Assembly (NCBI RefSeq): GCF_017829975.1
Contig: NZ_JAEEGA010000016.1
Location: forward strand, 62,001 to 126,000
Direction: 5' to 3'
Length of the DNA stretch: 64,000 bases
Source of the DNA: Vagococcus allomyrinae
GTDB lineage: Bacteria > Bacillota > Bacilli > Lactobacillales > Vagococcaceae
Shown here in pieces: positions 49,937-58,500 of this stretch. Both the position numbers and the translations under genes were made by a program. The notes under the pieces are model-generated. The model was not told the DNA's origin, made no database searches, and worked only from the letters and a program-made list of their open reading frames with translations. How positions within the stretch are numbered: position 1 is the first letter of the stretch; each line of letters opens with the position of its first letter.

Positions 49937-49965
49937 TTGCAATTCAGTGAGAAATGTTATATCAT
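49937..49965 (+). promoter_or_regulatory. Promoter of oppA4
   Basis: TTGCAA (49937-49942), a 17-base spacer containing CAGTGAGAAA, and TATCAT (49960-49965), strongly resembling the oppA3 promoter. Confidence 0.65.
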
Positions 49966-50023
49966 ATATAGTAATTGTTTAGTTTTTTTAATAGATTTTT
50001 AACATTCAAAAGGGGGAAATGTT

Positions 50024-51706
50024 ATGAAATTGAAGAAGTTTATGTTTGCAAGTTTAGTAACGGTGGCAACCTTATCATTAGTCGCGTGTGGCAGTGGTGA
50101 TAAAGGCAGTGCGACAGACGGTTCGAAGGACGAAGTTAGTGATAAAGTAGAACTGGCTGAAGAACAAACCTTTAGCGTGATCGAGCAGCAAGAAATGCCA
50201 TCAGCCGATCCATCATTAGCTACAGATGTTATTGGCGCTCGGGCGTTGACTAATACTTATGAAGGGCTCTATCGTTTAGATATAGAAAGTGAACCAACAC
50301 CAGCTGGGGCGACTGAATTCGCTAAAGTTAGTGAAGATGGCTTAACATGGACCTTAAAGCTACGTGAAGAGTCTAAATGGTCAAACGATGATCCTGTTAC
50401 TGCAAAAGACTATGTCTTTGCTTGGCAACGGACTGTTGATCCAGCAACGGCATCAGAATATGCCTCAATTTTTGCGCCGGTCAAAAACGCCACAAAAATT
50501 ACCGCAGGCGAGATGGACAAAAAAGAATTAGGGGTTAAAGCACTAAGTGATTACGAATTGGAAATCACCTTGGAGCAACCAACACCTTACTTTAAGTATT
50601 TATTGGCCTTTAAACAGTACTTCCCACAAAACCAAGCTGTGGTGGAAAAATATGGGAAAGACTTTGCTACAACCAGCGAAAAAGCTGTTTACAATGGCCC
50701 GTTCGTTTTAGCCGACTTTGATGGTCCAGGAACAGATCAGGACTGGGCTTATGTTAAAAATGAAAAGTATTGGGATGCTGATAACGTTAAGTTAGATAAA
50801 ATTGACGTTAAAGTTATCAAAGAAGCATCAACTGGTTTAAACTTATATGAAGACGGGCAAATTGAAGATGCAATTTTAACTGGAGAATTGGCTCAGCAAA
50901 TGGCTGACAATGAAGAGTTAAACATCGAGAAATTAGCCAGCACGTATTACATGGAGCTTAACCAAGCCGATGAAAAATCACCATTTAGAAATGCTAATTT
51001 ACGCAAGGCGATTTCTTATTCAATCGACCGTGATGCCTTAGCAACTCAGATCTTAGGCGATGGCTCTGTAGCCGCCAGAGGCTTAGTTCCTGCTGAAATG
51101 TCATTTAACCCTAAGACCAAGGAAGACTTTGCTGAAGAAGCAGGTAATTTCTTAGAGTATGACAAAGAAAAAGCCAAAGAGTATTGGGAAAAAGCGAAAA
51201 AAGAATTGAATATTAAAGACTTAGAGATGAATATCTTATCATCTGATACGGATTCATCTAAAAAGACAGTTGAATACATTCAAGGGGCGATTCAAGAAAA
51301 TTTGGACGGCGTTAAAGTAACCGTTAGCCCAGTACCGTTTTCAGTTCGTCTTGATCGTAGTAACAAAGGGGATTTTGACATGGTAATCGGTGGTTGGAGT
51401 GGTGATTATACGGATCCAATTACCTTCATTGAATTATTTACGAAAGATAATTCTTACAACCGTGGAAAATACTCAAATGCCGATTACGATAAACAAGCCA
51501 AAGAATCTGCTACAACGAATGTTAGTGACGACAATGCTCGCTGGACTAACTTAATTGATGCAGAAAAGATTTTAATGGACGAGATGGGCGTTATTCCGCT
51601 TTATCAAAAAGCTGAAGCTCACTTACGGACAGCTAAAATCAAGGATATTGCGATTCATCCAGCTGGCGCACATTATGATTATAAATGGGCTTATAAAGTG
51701 AAATAG
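50024..51706 (+). CDS. Peptide-binding lipoprotein OppA4 (PrgZ/TraC-like)
   Basis: A 560-residue paralogue of OppA3, with the same signal peptide pattern and lipobox (LVAC). It shares segments such as VYNGPFVLADFDGPGTDQDW and ends with the same HYDYKWAY close. The first 30 bases upstream of its start are identical to those of oppA3, including the ribosome site. It has its own promoter and terminator. It is the third of five binding proteins that could compete for two transporter cores. Confidence 0.88.
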   Translation: MKLKKFMFASLVTVATLSLVACGSGDKGSATDGSKDEVSDKVELAEEQTFSVIEQQEMPSADPSLATDVIGARALTNTYEGLYRLDIESEPTPAGATEFAKVSEDGLTWTLKLREESKWSNDDPVTAKDYVFAWQRTVDPATASEYASIFAPVKNATKITAGEMDKKELGVKALSDYELEITLEQPTPYFKYLLAFKQYFPQNQAVVEKYGKDFATTSEKAVYNGPFVLADFDGPGTDQDWAYVKNEKYWDADNVKLDKIDVKVIKEASTGLNLYEDGQIEDAILTGELAQQMADNEELNIEKLASTYYMELNQADEKSPFRNANLRKAISYSIDRDALATQILGDGSVAARGLVPAEMSFNPKTKEDFAEEAGNFLEYDKEKAKEYWEKAKKELNIKDLEMNILSSDTDSSKKTVEYIQGAIQENLDGVKVTVSPVPFSVRLDRSNKGDFDMVIGGWSGDYTDPITFIELFTKDNSYNRGKYSNADYDKQAKESATTNVSDDNARWTNLIDAEKILMDEMGVIPLYQKAEAHLRTAKIKDIAIHPAGAHYDYKWAYKVK

Positions 51707-51739
51707 CAACCCTGTCTATGATTCATTCTTCGGAGGCGA

Positions 51740-51775
51740 AAAGAGACTGCGGACAATGTCCCCAGTCTCTTTTCC
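51740..51775 (+). terminator. Terminator after oppA4
   Basis: AAAGAGACTG and CAGTCTCTTT form a perfect 10-bp stem with a 13-base loop, followed by TCC, a short T tail. Confidence 0.75.
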
Positions 51776-51827
51776 AATCTGCTCGATACATCTGTTTAAG
51801 AAAAAATTCCCTGAGACTCTCAGAGAA

Positions 51828-52193
51828 TTAAGCGAAAACTAACAAAAGCAAAGAAATCAGCAATAGCCCAATGGCCACTGCGAGCCAGTAAGTCGGTTGC
51901 TTTGAAAAGATTTTTGATGTTTTAAGGTAATCTTTTGGTTCGGTATTTTTTCTTAAGCGGAGTGTGTCTTTCATGTTTTTTTGAAAATTATCAAAAAAAC
52001 CAGAGACAAAAACGCCGATAAAGGCAGTGATCATAAAGAAGAGCAGAGCCAGCATAAAAAAGCTATTGGCTAAGCTGGTTACAGACCATTCCTTATGAAA
52101 AAGCAGCAGATAGGCGGGAACTAACAGGCAAAGGCTGATTAAGGTGATTATTACTCGTTTTATTAAGGTCATTTCAGTCGCTCGCTTTATCAT
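51828..52193 (-). CDS. Small membrane protein, DUF3899-like
   Basis: This 121-residue protein has three hydrophobic spans (about residues 11-31, 41-66, 99-121). Between the second and third lies GVFVSGFFDNFQKNMKDTLR, which resembles DUF3899 proteins often found beside peptide transporter genes. Function is unknown. It lies on the minus strand between oppA4 and oppB2. No good ribosome site is visible before the ATG at 52193 or the alternative at 52172, so its start is uncertain. Confidence 0.65.
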   Translation of the reverse strand: MIKRATEMTLIKRVIITLISLCLLVPAYLLLFHKEWSVTSLANSFFMLALLFFMITAFIGVFVSGFFDNFQKNMKDTLRLRKNTEPKDYLKTSKIFSKQPTYWLAVAIGLLLISLLLLVFA

Positions 52194-52295
52194 TATAATC
52201 CGTAATCAACCGTGCTAGATAGATTGAAATTAAGAGTTTAACATGCTATTATCTAATAGGTTTAATTACTTATTAACTGTAATCTAATTTCCACC

Positions 52296-52310
52296 CATTG
52301 TCAAAAAATT
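52296..52310 (+). promoter_or_regulatory. Weak CodY-like box before opp operon 2
   Basis: CATTGTCAAAAAATT differs at three of 15 positions from the CodY consensus and lies just before the oppB2 ribosome site. I saw no convincing promoter boxes here. Confidence 0.35.
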
Positions 52311-52334
52311 AAATGAAAGTTGAGGTCATGCGAA

Positions 52335-53279
52335 TTGAAAAATTTCGCCAAGTATTTTTTAAAGCGTGTTATGTTCATGTTGATTACCTTGTGGCTGATT
52401 TCCACGGTAACCTTTTTCTTGATGAAGATGATTCCGGGTTCGCCATATGTTAACCAGGAAAAACTTAGTCCCGAACAAATAGAAATTTTAAATAAGCAAG
52501 CAGGTTTAGATAAACCTGTTATTACCCAGTATGGGATTTATATGAGTAACATTGTTAGAGGGGATTTTGGAACCTCTTTCCAATTTAAAAATCAACCAGT
52601 TTCGAAATTATTAGCTAATCGAATTGGACCGTCTGTTCAGTTAGGTGCTCAAGCTATTATCTTTGGTACATTCGTCGGGATTATTTTGGGGTTGATCGCA
52701 GCCATGAAACAAAATACCTGGGTGGACACAGGAGCCACCTTGATCGCCATCCTCGGACGATCGATTCCCAACTTCGTCTTTGCCGTTTTACTGCAATATG
52801 TTTTTGCTGTAAAACTAAAAATATTGCCAATCGCTATGTGGAATCAAGGGTTTGCATCAACGATTTTACCAACCTTAGCTTTGTCCATGTCGCCATTAGC
52901 TGACTCGGCTCGTTTTATTCGGACTGAGATGGTAGAGGTTTTAAGTACAGACTATATTGAACTAGCGCGGGCAAAAGGCTTAAGCCGCTGGCAAGTTGCT
53001 TTCCGACATGGCTTGCGCAACAGCTTAATTCCATTGATCACCCTGTTAGGACCATTAGCAGTTGGATTGATGACTGGGTCATTAGTAGTAGAAAATATTT
53101 TCGCTATTCCTGGAATCGGCGAGCAGTTTGTTAAGTCAATTATGACCAATGACTACCCGACGATCATGGCAGTGACGATCATGTTCTCCACAATGTTAGT
53201 CGTTGTTATTTTAGTGGTTGACTTGCTTTATGGCTTAGTTGATCCACGTATTCGTGTCTCAGGAGGTGAACGGGGCTAA
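52335..53279 (+). CDS. oppB: Oligopeptide ABC transporter permease OppB (system 2)
   Basis: OppB of the second system, 314 residues with six spans; the segment VTFFLMKMIPGSPYVNQEKL early in the protein is typical. The EAA loop is STDYIELARAKGLSRWQVAF. I chose TTG at 52335 (MKNFAKYFLKRVMF) because TGAGG lies 9 bases before it; an in-frame TTG at 52320 would add five residues. Its stop overlaps oppC2. The order oppBCDF is that of Bacillus and Listeria. Confidence 0.91.
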   Translation: MKNFAKYFLKRVMFMLITLWLISTVTFFLMKMIPGSPYVNQEKLSPEQIEILNKQAGLDKPVITQYGIYMSNIVRGDFGTSFQFKNQPVSKLLANRIGPSVQLGAQAIIFGTFVGIILGLIAAMKQNTWVDTGATLIAILGRSIPNFVFAVLLQYVFAVKLKILPIAMWNQGFASTILPTLALSMSPLADSARFIRTEMVEVLSTDYIELARAKGLSRWQVAFRHGLRNSLIPLITLLGPLAVGLMTGSLVVENIFAIPGIGEQFVKSIMTNDYPTIMAVTIMFSTMLVVVILVVDLLYGLVDPRIRVSGGERG

Positions 53280-54301
53280 TGGAACAAACTAAAAAATTAC
53301 CAGAAGATAGCTTTGAACCCTTAGACGTTTCCAACAGTTTGGAACGGGAAAAAATCGCGGCACCGTCACTGAACTTTTTGCAAGATTCATGGCGTCGTCT
53401 TAAGAAAAATAAAGGAGCCGTTATTTCTTTAGTGCTCTTAATTATTATTACCCTTGTGGCATTTGCTTCCATCTGGGTGTCACCACATGATCCAACAAAA
53501 CAAAATCCGTCATATGTTAATTTACCGCCACGGATTCCCGGCTTAAACATCAATGGTTTTAACGGAACCGCTGTGGTTGGTGGCAATCGTGTGGATAAAT
53601 ATGAAGCGGCTAAAGTACCGGCAGATGTTAATTATTATCTAGGAACAGACGGCCTTGGTCGTGATTTGTTATCCCGTCTATTGATGGGAACCCGCGCTTC
53701 CTTGATTATCGCGTTTATTGCGGCGATTCTCGATCTGACCTTTGGTGTCACCTATGGTTTGCTCTCAGGTATGAAGGGTGGTCGAACCGACAATATCATG
53801 CAACGGATTTTAGAGATCCTCTCAGGAATCCCTAACTTAGTTGTCATGATCTTGATGTTAACCATCTTAAAACCAGGGATGAGCTCGATCATCGCAGCCA
53901 TGGTTATTACTGGTTGGATTACGATGGCCCGGATAGTCCGAGCCCAAACCTTAAAAATTAAAGATCAAGAGTACGTGTTGGCAGCCACCACTTTAGGTGA
54001 GTCTCAAGGGAAAATTGCCGTGAAACACGTCTTACCAAATATCTCAGGTGTGATCATCGTTCAGATGATGTTTAGTATCCCTTCAGCGATCTTCTTTGAA
54101 GCTTTCTTGAGTTTCATCGGTCTAGGGTTAACACCACCACAAGCGTCTCTAGGGATGCTTTTAAGTGAAGGATATAAGACCTTCCGCTTCTTGCCACACT
54201 TGATGTGGGCACCGGCGATTGTCTTGTCCGTCATCATGATCTGCTTTAACTTACTAGCAGATGGCATGCGCGATGCCTTTGATCCAAAAATGAATGATTA
54301 G
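53279..54301 (+). CDS. oppC: Oligopeptide ABC transporter permease OppC (system 2)
   Basis: OppC of system 2, 340 residues. It has the OppC N-terminal zone (SLNFLQDSWRRLKKNKGAVI), a span at about 43-63, an extracellular loop, and LGTDGLGRDLLSRLLMGTRAS. The EAA loop is QEYVLAATTLGESQGKIAV. The start overlaps the oppB2 stop by one base, with AGGAGGTGAA before it. Confidence 0.92.
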   Translation: MEQTKKLPEDSFEPLDVSNSLEREKIAAPSLNFLQDSWRRLKKNKGAVISLVLLIIITLVAFASIWVSPHDPTKQNPSYVNLPPRIPGLNINGFNGTAVVGGNRVDKYEAAKVPADVNYYLGTDGLGRDLLSRLLMGTRASLIIAFIAAILDLTFGVTYGLLSGMKGGRTDNIMQRILEILSGIPNLVVMILMLTILKPGMSSIIAAMVITGWITMARIVRAQTLKIKDQEYVLAATTLGESQGKIAVKHVLPNISGVIIVQMMFSIPSAIFFEAFLSFIGLGLTPPQASLGMLLSEGYKTFRFLPHLMWAPAIVLSVIMICFNLLADGMRDAFDPKMND

Positions 54302-54314
54302 AGTGGGTGGAGAA

Positions 54315-55355
54315 ATGGAAAAAGTATTAGAAGTCAAAAATTTACATATATCATTTGATACTTTTGCTGGTAAAGTTCACGCCATTCGTGGAGTAAATTT
54401 CGATTTACACAAAGGTGAAACACTAGCAATTGTGGGGGAATCTGGTTCAGGTAAATCAGTGACTACCAGAAGTATCATGCGCTTATTATCCAATAATGCC
54501 AATATTGACAGTGGCCAAATTCTGTTTAAAGGCAATGACTTGGTCAAGCGCAGTGAGCGAGACATGCAAAAGATTCGCGGAAAAGACATTGCGATGATTT
54601 TCCAAGATCCAATGACCTCTTTGGATCCGACCATGAACATCGGCAACCAAGTAGCAGAGTCATTGCGCAAACATAAAAAGATTTCCAAAAAGGATGCCTT
54701 AGCTAGCGCTTTAGAACTATTGCGCTTAGTCGGCATTCCCAATGCGGAAAAACGCTTGAAAAATTACCCTCATCAGTTTTCTGGTGGGCAGCGTCAACGG
54801 ATCGTCATTGCGATTGCCTTGATTTGTTACCCAGAAGTCCTGATTGCCGATGAGCCAACTACGGCACTTGATGTAACCATTCAAGCGCAAATCATCGATT
54901 TAATGAAGGAAATTCAACAAAAAATTTCAACGTCGATCATCTTTATTACCCATGATTTAGGCGTTGTGGCCAACGTGGCCGATCGAGTGGCAGTTATGTA
55001 CGGAGGACGGATTGTGGAAATCGGAACCGCCGATGAAATCTTCTATAACCCGCAACATCCTTACACATGGGGCTTATTAAGCTCAATGCCAACGCTTGAT
55101 ACTAAAGGAGAAGAGCTTTACGCCATTCCTGGTTCACCACCGGATTTATTAGCACCGCCAACTGGTGATGCCTTTTATCCACGGAATGAGTTTGCCATGA
55201 AAATTGATGCTAGAGAAGTACCTCCTTATTTCAAATTGTCAGATACTCATCAAGCGGCTACCTGGCTGTTAGCACCTGGGGCACCCAAAGTTACACCGCC
55301 ACCAGAAGTTGTCCGTCGTCATCAGATTTATGCGGAAAAGCAACGAGGAGTCTAG
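54315..55355 (+). CDS. oppD: Oligopeptide ABC transporter ATP-binding protein OppD (system 2)
   Basis: First ATPase of system 2: Walker A GESGSGKSVTTR, signature [11 protein letters not shown], Walker B VLIADEPTTALD, then HDLGVVANVADRVAVMYGGR. The C-terminal region lacks the paired cysteines seen in system 1 OppD, a visible difference between the two systems. The ATG at 54315 after GGTGGAG gives 346 residues; an upstream in-frame ATG at 54294 is less likely. Confidence 0.92.
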   Translation: MEKVLEVKNLHISFDTFAGKVHAIRGVNFDLHKGETLAIVGESGSGKSVTTRSIMRLLSNNANIDSGQILFKGNDLVKRSERDMQKIRGKDIAMIFQDPMTSLDPTMNIGNQVAESLRKHKKISKKDALASALELLRLVGIPNAEKRLKNYPHQFSGGQRQRIVIAIALICYPEVLIADEPTTALDVTIQAQIIDLMKEIQQKISTSIIFITHDLGVVANVADRVAVMYGGRIVEIGTADEIFYNPQHPYTWGLLSSMPTLDTKGEELYAIPGSPPDLLAPPTGDAFYPRNEFAMKIDAREVPPYFKLSDTHQAATWLLAPGAPKVTPPPEVVRRHQIYAEKQRGV

Positions 55356-55370
55356 AAAGGAGCTGACAAC

Positions 55371-56330
55371 ATGAGTGGAGTTACCAAAGATAGTAAAGTG
55401 ATTTTAGATGTTCAAAACTTAAAACAGTATTTTAATGTCGGCCGTCAAGACGAAGTCAAAGCCGTTGATGGCGTTAGTTTTACGATTTATGAAGGGGAAA
55501 CCTTTGGTCTAGTTGGAGAATCAGGTTGTGGGAAATCCACAACGGGACGGAGTATTATTCGTCTGTATAATCCGACAGATGGAACGATTAAATTTGACGG
55601 TGAGGATATCAGTGGCATTAAAGGCCGTCAAAACTTACATAAGTTCCGTCAAGAAGTCCAAATGATCTATCAAGATCCTTATGCGTCACTAAATCCGCGG
55701 ATGAAAGTTAAGGATATCATTGCTGAAGGGATTGATATTCATAAATTAGCTAAGAACGAGGAAGAACGCAATCAACAAGTCAACGATCTGTTGGAAACGG
55801 TTGGTCTGGATCGTTCTCATGGAACACGTTATCCCCATGAGTTTTCAGGTGGGCAACGTCAGCGGATTGGGATTGCCAGAGCTTTGGCCGTTCAACCTAA
55901 GTTCATCATCTGTGATGAGCCGATCTCCGCACTGGATGTTTCGATTCAAGCGCAGGTGGTTAACTTATTGCAAGAATTACAAGAGAAGAAAAAACTGACT
56001 TACTTGTTTATCGCCCATGATTTATCCATGGTAAAATACATCAGTGACCGGATTGGCGTGATGTACTATGGCAAATTAGTGGAAGTTGGTTCAAGTGAAG
56101 AGGTCTATAAATACGGGTTGCATCCTTATACGGAAAGTTTATTATCAGCTATTCCATTACCGGATCCAGACTATGAAAAAACGCGTCGTCGGATTACCTA
56201 TCAACCGGCCGCCGATGACAATAAAGTCCGTGAGTTACGGGAAGTCGCTCCAGAACACTTTATCTATTGTAGCGAAGATGAGGTTGCTGACTATCAGGCT
56301 AAGTTAGCTGAAAAGAAGGCGAAAGGCTAG
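55371..56330 (+). CDS. oppF: Oligopeptide ABC transporter ATP-binding protein OppF (system 2)
   Basis: Second ATPase of system 2: Walker [13 protein letters not shown], signature [11 protein letters not shown], Walker [13 protein letters not shown]. The C-terminal end has the OppF substrate-side zone [15 protein letters not shown]. It has 319 residues, with AAAGGAG before the ATG. It is the last core gene; oppA5 follows after 254 bases. Confidence 0.92.
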   Translation: MSGVTKDSKVILDVQNLKQYFNVGRQDEVKAVDGVSFTIYEGETFGLVGESGCGKSTTGRSIIRLYNPTDGTIKFDGEDISGIKGRQNLHKFRQEVQMIYQDPYASLNPRMKVKDIIAEGIDIHKLAKNEEERNQQVNDLLETVGLDRSHGTRYPHEFSGGQRQRIGIARALAVQPKFIICDEPISALDVSIQAQVVNLLQELQEKKKLTYLFIAHDLSMVKYISDRIGVMYYGKLVEVGSSEEVYKYGLHPYTESLLSAIPLPDPDYEKTRRRITYQPAADDNKVRELREVAPEHFIYCSEDEVADYQAKLAEKKAKG

Positions 56331-56363
56331 AGCTTTTGGCGTAATTTATCACATATTTATGGT

Positions 56364-56400
56364 GGCAAGTCTTAGTTTTAGACAGGACTTGCCCCTTTCT
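56364..56400 (+). terminator. Terminator after oppF2
   Basis: GGCAAGTC and GACTTGCC form a perfect 8-bp stem with a 14-base loop, followed by CCTTTCTTT, a moderate tail. Confidence 0.6.
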
Positions 56401-56408
56401 TTAAGAAT

Positions 56409-56423
56409 AATTGTCAGAATTTT
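56409..56423 (+). promoter_or_regulatory. CodY-like box before oppA5
   Basis: AATTGTCAGAATTTT differs at three of 15 positions from the CodY consensus. No clear promoter boxes could be assigned in the 160 bases between it and oppA5. Confidence 0.45.
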
Positions 56424-56584
56424 GTGGCTATTTTAATGGTTTATGTGATTTGTTGATCAATAGAGTGATCGAAAGATGTTTATTAATGGTCGTTATTTAT
56501 GAAGAGGTGAGTCATGAGGCCTGTGATAAGTGATGAAGGAATTAGGCACGAGGGCTGTGCTAAAAAAATAAGAAGGAGAAACAG

Positions 56585-58243
56585 ATAAAACAAAAAAGAT
56601 GGGTCACAACAAGCGTGGTACTAACGTCATTGGTATTGGCATCATGTGGCAACAAAGAGCAAGCGGATGAAACGGCAAGTTCAAAGGGTGGCGAGGTTGA
56701 ACAAGTGTTTAAAACAGTCGTACCGACAGAAATGCCGACGATGGATGTTTCATTAAACTCTGATGTGGTGAGTGCGACTGCGACTAACAGTGTTTATGAA
56801 GGGCTGTATCGCTTTAATGGTGAAGGCAAGGCTGAGCCTGCTGGTGCTAGTGAAGTGGCTGAGGTTAGTCAAGATGGGTTGGTTTATACCTTTAAACTTC
56901 GAGAAGAGGCTAAATGGTCTGATGGCCAACCATTAACAGCGAAGGATTATGTTTACTCATGGCAGCGTGGGGCTAACCCTGATACTGGCTCAGAGTATGG
57001 TTTTCTATTTACAGCACTCAAAAATGGGGAGGCTGTCTTGGCTGGTGACAAGCCAGTGACTGAGTTAGGCGTTCAAGCGATCAGTGACCACGAGCTAGAA
57101 GTTACTTTAGAACAACCAACTCCCTACTTTGATTATTTGGTAGCTTTCTCAACCTTCTTCCCCCAACGTCAAGACATTGTGGAGAAGTATGGCAAGGATT
57201 ACGCCGCCACGAGTGAAAATGCCGTTTATAATGGTCCTTATGTTTTAACGGACTTTGATGGACCAGGGACTGACATTGATTGGAATTACGAAAAAAATCC
57301 TGAATATTGGGATAAAGAGACTGTCAAGCTTGATCGAATTGAAGTGATGGTCGCCAAAGAATCGTCAACGGCCCTAAACTTATACAAAGATGGACAGACA
57401 GAAGACATTATTTTAACTGGTGAGTTGGCCCAACAAATGGCCGATGATCCCGATTTTGTCTCAGATAAAAAAGCCAGCACCATGTATTTGGAAATGAATC
57501 AAAAAGACAAAGACTCGCCTTTTAACAATGAGGACTTTCGTAAGGCCATTTCCTATGCCATTGATCGCGAGTCATTAGTGACACAAATTTTAGGAGATGG
57601 TTCGATTGTTCCAACTGGCTTAGTGCCAGCTGGTATTAAGATCAACATTGATGGCAAGGAGCAGGAGTTTGCCAAAGATTCAGGCAATCATGTGGCATAC
57701 AATCCAGAAAAAGCCAAAGACCATTGGGAAAAAGCTCAAAAAGAGTTAGGAAAAGAAGTGGAGTTTAGCATTTTAACCTCCGATACGGATTCAGCTAAGA
57801 AAGTCTCTGAATACTTGCAAGGAACCTTTAAAGAAACTTTGCCAGGGGTTAAGGTCAATGTTAACCCTGTGACCTTTGCCATTCGGATTGGTCGGGGATT
57901 AAAAACTGATTTTGAGATGTTAAACTCAGGCTGGAATGCGGATTATGCCGACCCGAGTACCTTTATTGACCTTTTTGAAACAGGTGTTTCTTACAACTTA
58001 GGTAAATACTCTAATGCTGAATACGATAAATTAGTGAAGCAAGCTTCTGTTGAACATGCCAATGATCCAGAAAAACGCTGGCAGGACATGCTAGCCGCAG
58101 AAAAACTTATTTTGGATCAAGCGGCAGTGATCCCTCTTTATCAAAAGGCTGAAGCTCATTTGCGCAGTCCAAATGTGAAGGACGTTGTGGTAAATGCAGC
58201 CGGAGCTCCTTATGACTATAAGTGGGCATACAAAGTTAAATAA
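56585..58243 (+). CDS. Peptide-binding lipoprotein OppA5 (PrgZ/TraC-like), apparent ATA start
   Basis: A paralogue of OppA3 and OppA4 placed after its transporter genes. With ATA at 56585 as start the protein opens MKQKRWVTTSVVLTSLVLAS before the lipobox Cys, a normal lipoprotein signal, and GGAG lies 6 bases upstream. No ATG, GTG or TTG occurs in frame between the stop at 56561 and a GTG at 56615. Starting at that GTG would remove the positive n-region and lacks a ribosome site. From ATA it has 552 residues. Body segments (YNGPYVLTDFDGPGTDIDW and onward) match OppA3 and OppA4. Confidence 0.82.
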   Translation: MKQKRWVTTSVVLTSLVLASCGNKEQADETASSKGGEVEQVFKTVVPTEMPTMDVSLNSDVVSATATNSVYEGLYRFNGEGKAEPAGASEVAEVSQDGLVYTFKLREEAKWSDGQPLTAKDYVYSWQRGANPDTGSEYGFLFTALKNGEAVLAGDKPVTELGVQAISDHELEVTLEQPTPYFDYLVAFSTFFPQRQDIVEKYGKDYAATSENAVYNGPYVLTDFDGPGTDIDWNYEKNPEYWDKETVKLDRIEVMVAKESSTALNLYKDGQTEDIILTGELAQQMADDPDFVSDKKASTMYLEMNQKDKDSPFNNEDFRKAISYAIDRESLVTQILGDGSIVPTGLVPAGIKINIDGKEQEFAKDSGNHVAYNPEKAKDHWEKAQKELGKEVEFSILTSDTDSAKKVSEYLQGTFKETLPGVKVNVNPVTFAIRIGRGLKTDFEMLNSGWNADYADPSTFIDLFETGVSYNLGKYSNAEYDKLVKQASVEHANDPEKRWQDMLAAEKLILDQAAVIPLYQKAEAHLRSPNVKDVVVNAAGAPYDYKWAYKVK

Positions 58244-58250
58244 CTCGTCA

Positions 58251-58283
58251 GTCACGTTCTGTAAAGGACGTGACTTTTATTTT
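58251..58283 (+). terminator. Terminator after oppA5
   Basis: GTCACGT and ACGTGAC form a perfect 7-bp stem with a 10-base loop, followed by TTTTATTTT. A second small perfect hairpin, CGCAAG-CT-CTTGCG, lies at 58295-58308. Confidence 0.75.
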
Positions 58284-58500
58284 GGAGATGTATCCGCAAG
58301 CTCTTGCGACAGTTGAAAACGTGAGCTCGATTAAAAAGGGTAGTGAAGCGCCTAAGAAAATTCACAGAGTAGAGGGAAGATGAGACAGAATCATTTAGTT
58401 TACAGGCTAATATCGTTATACTGAGGTTGTGAAAAGGAAGTTTAAATAATTATGAATACGCTTACCGATGTTTAGGTTTATCAAGAAGGGAGTAAACGGT

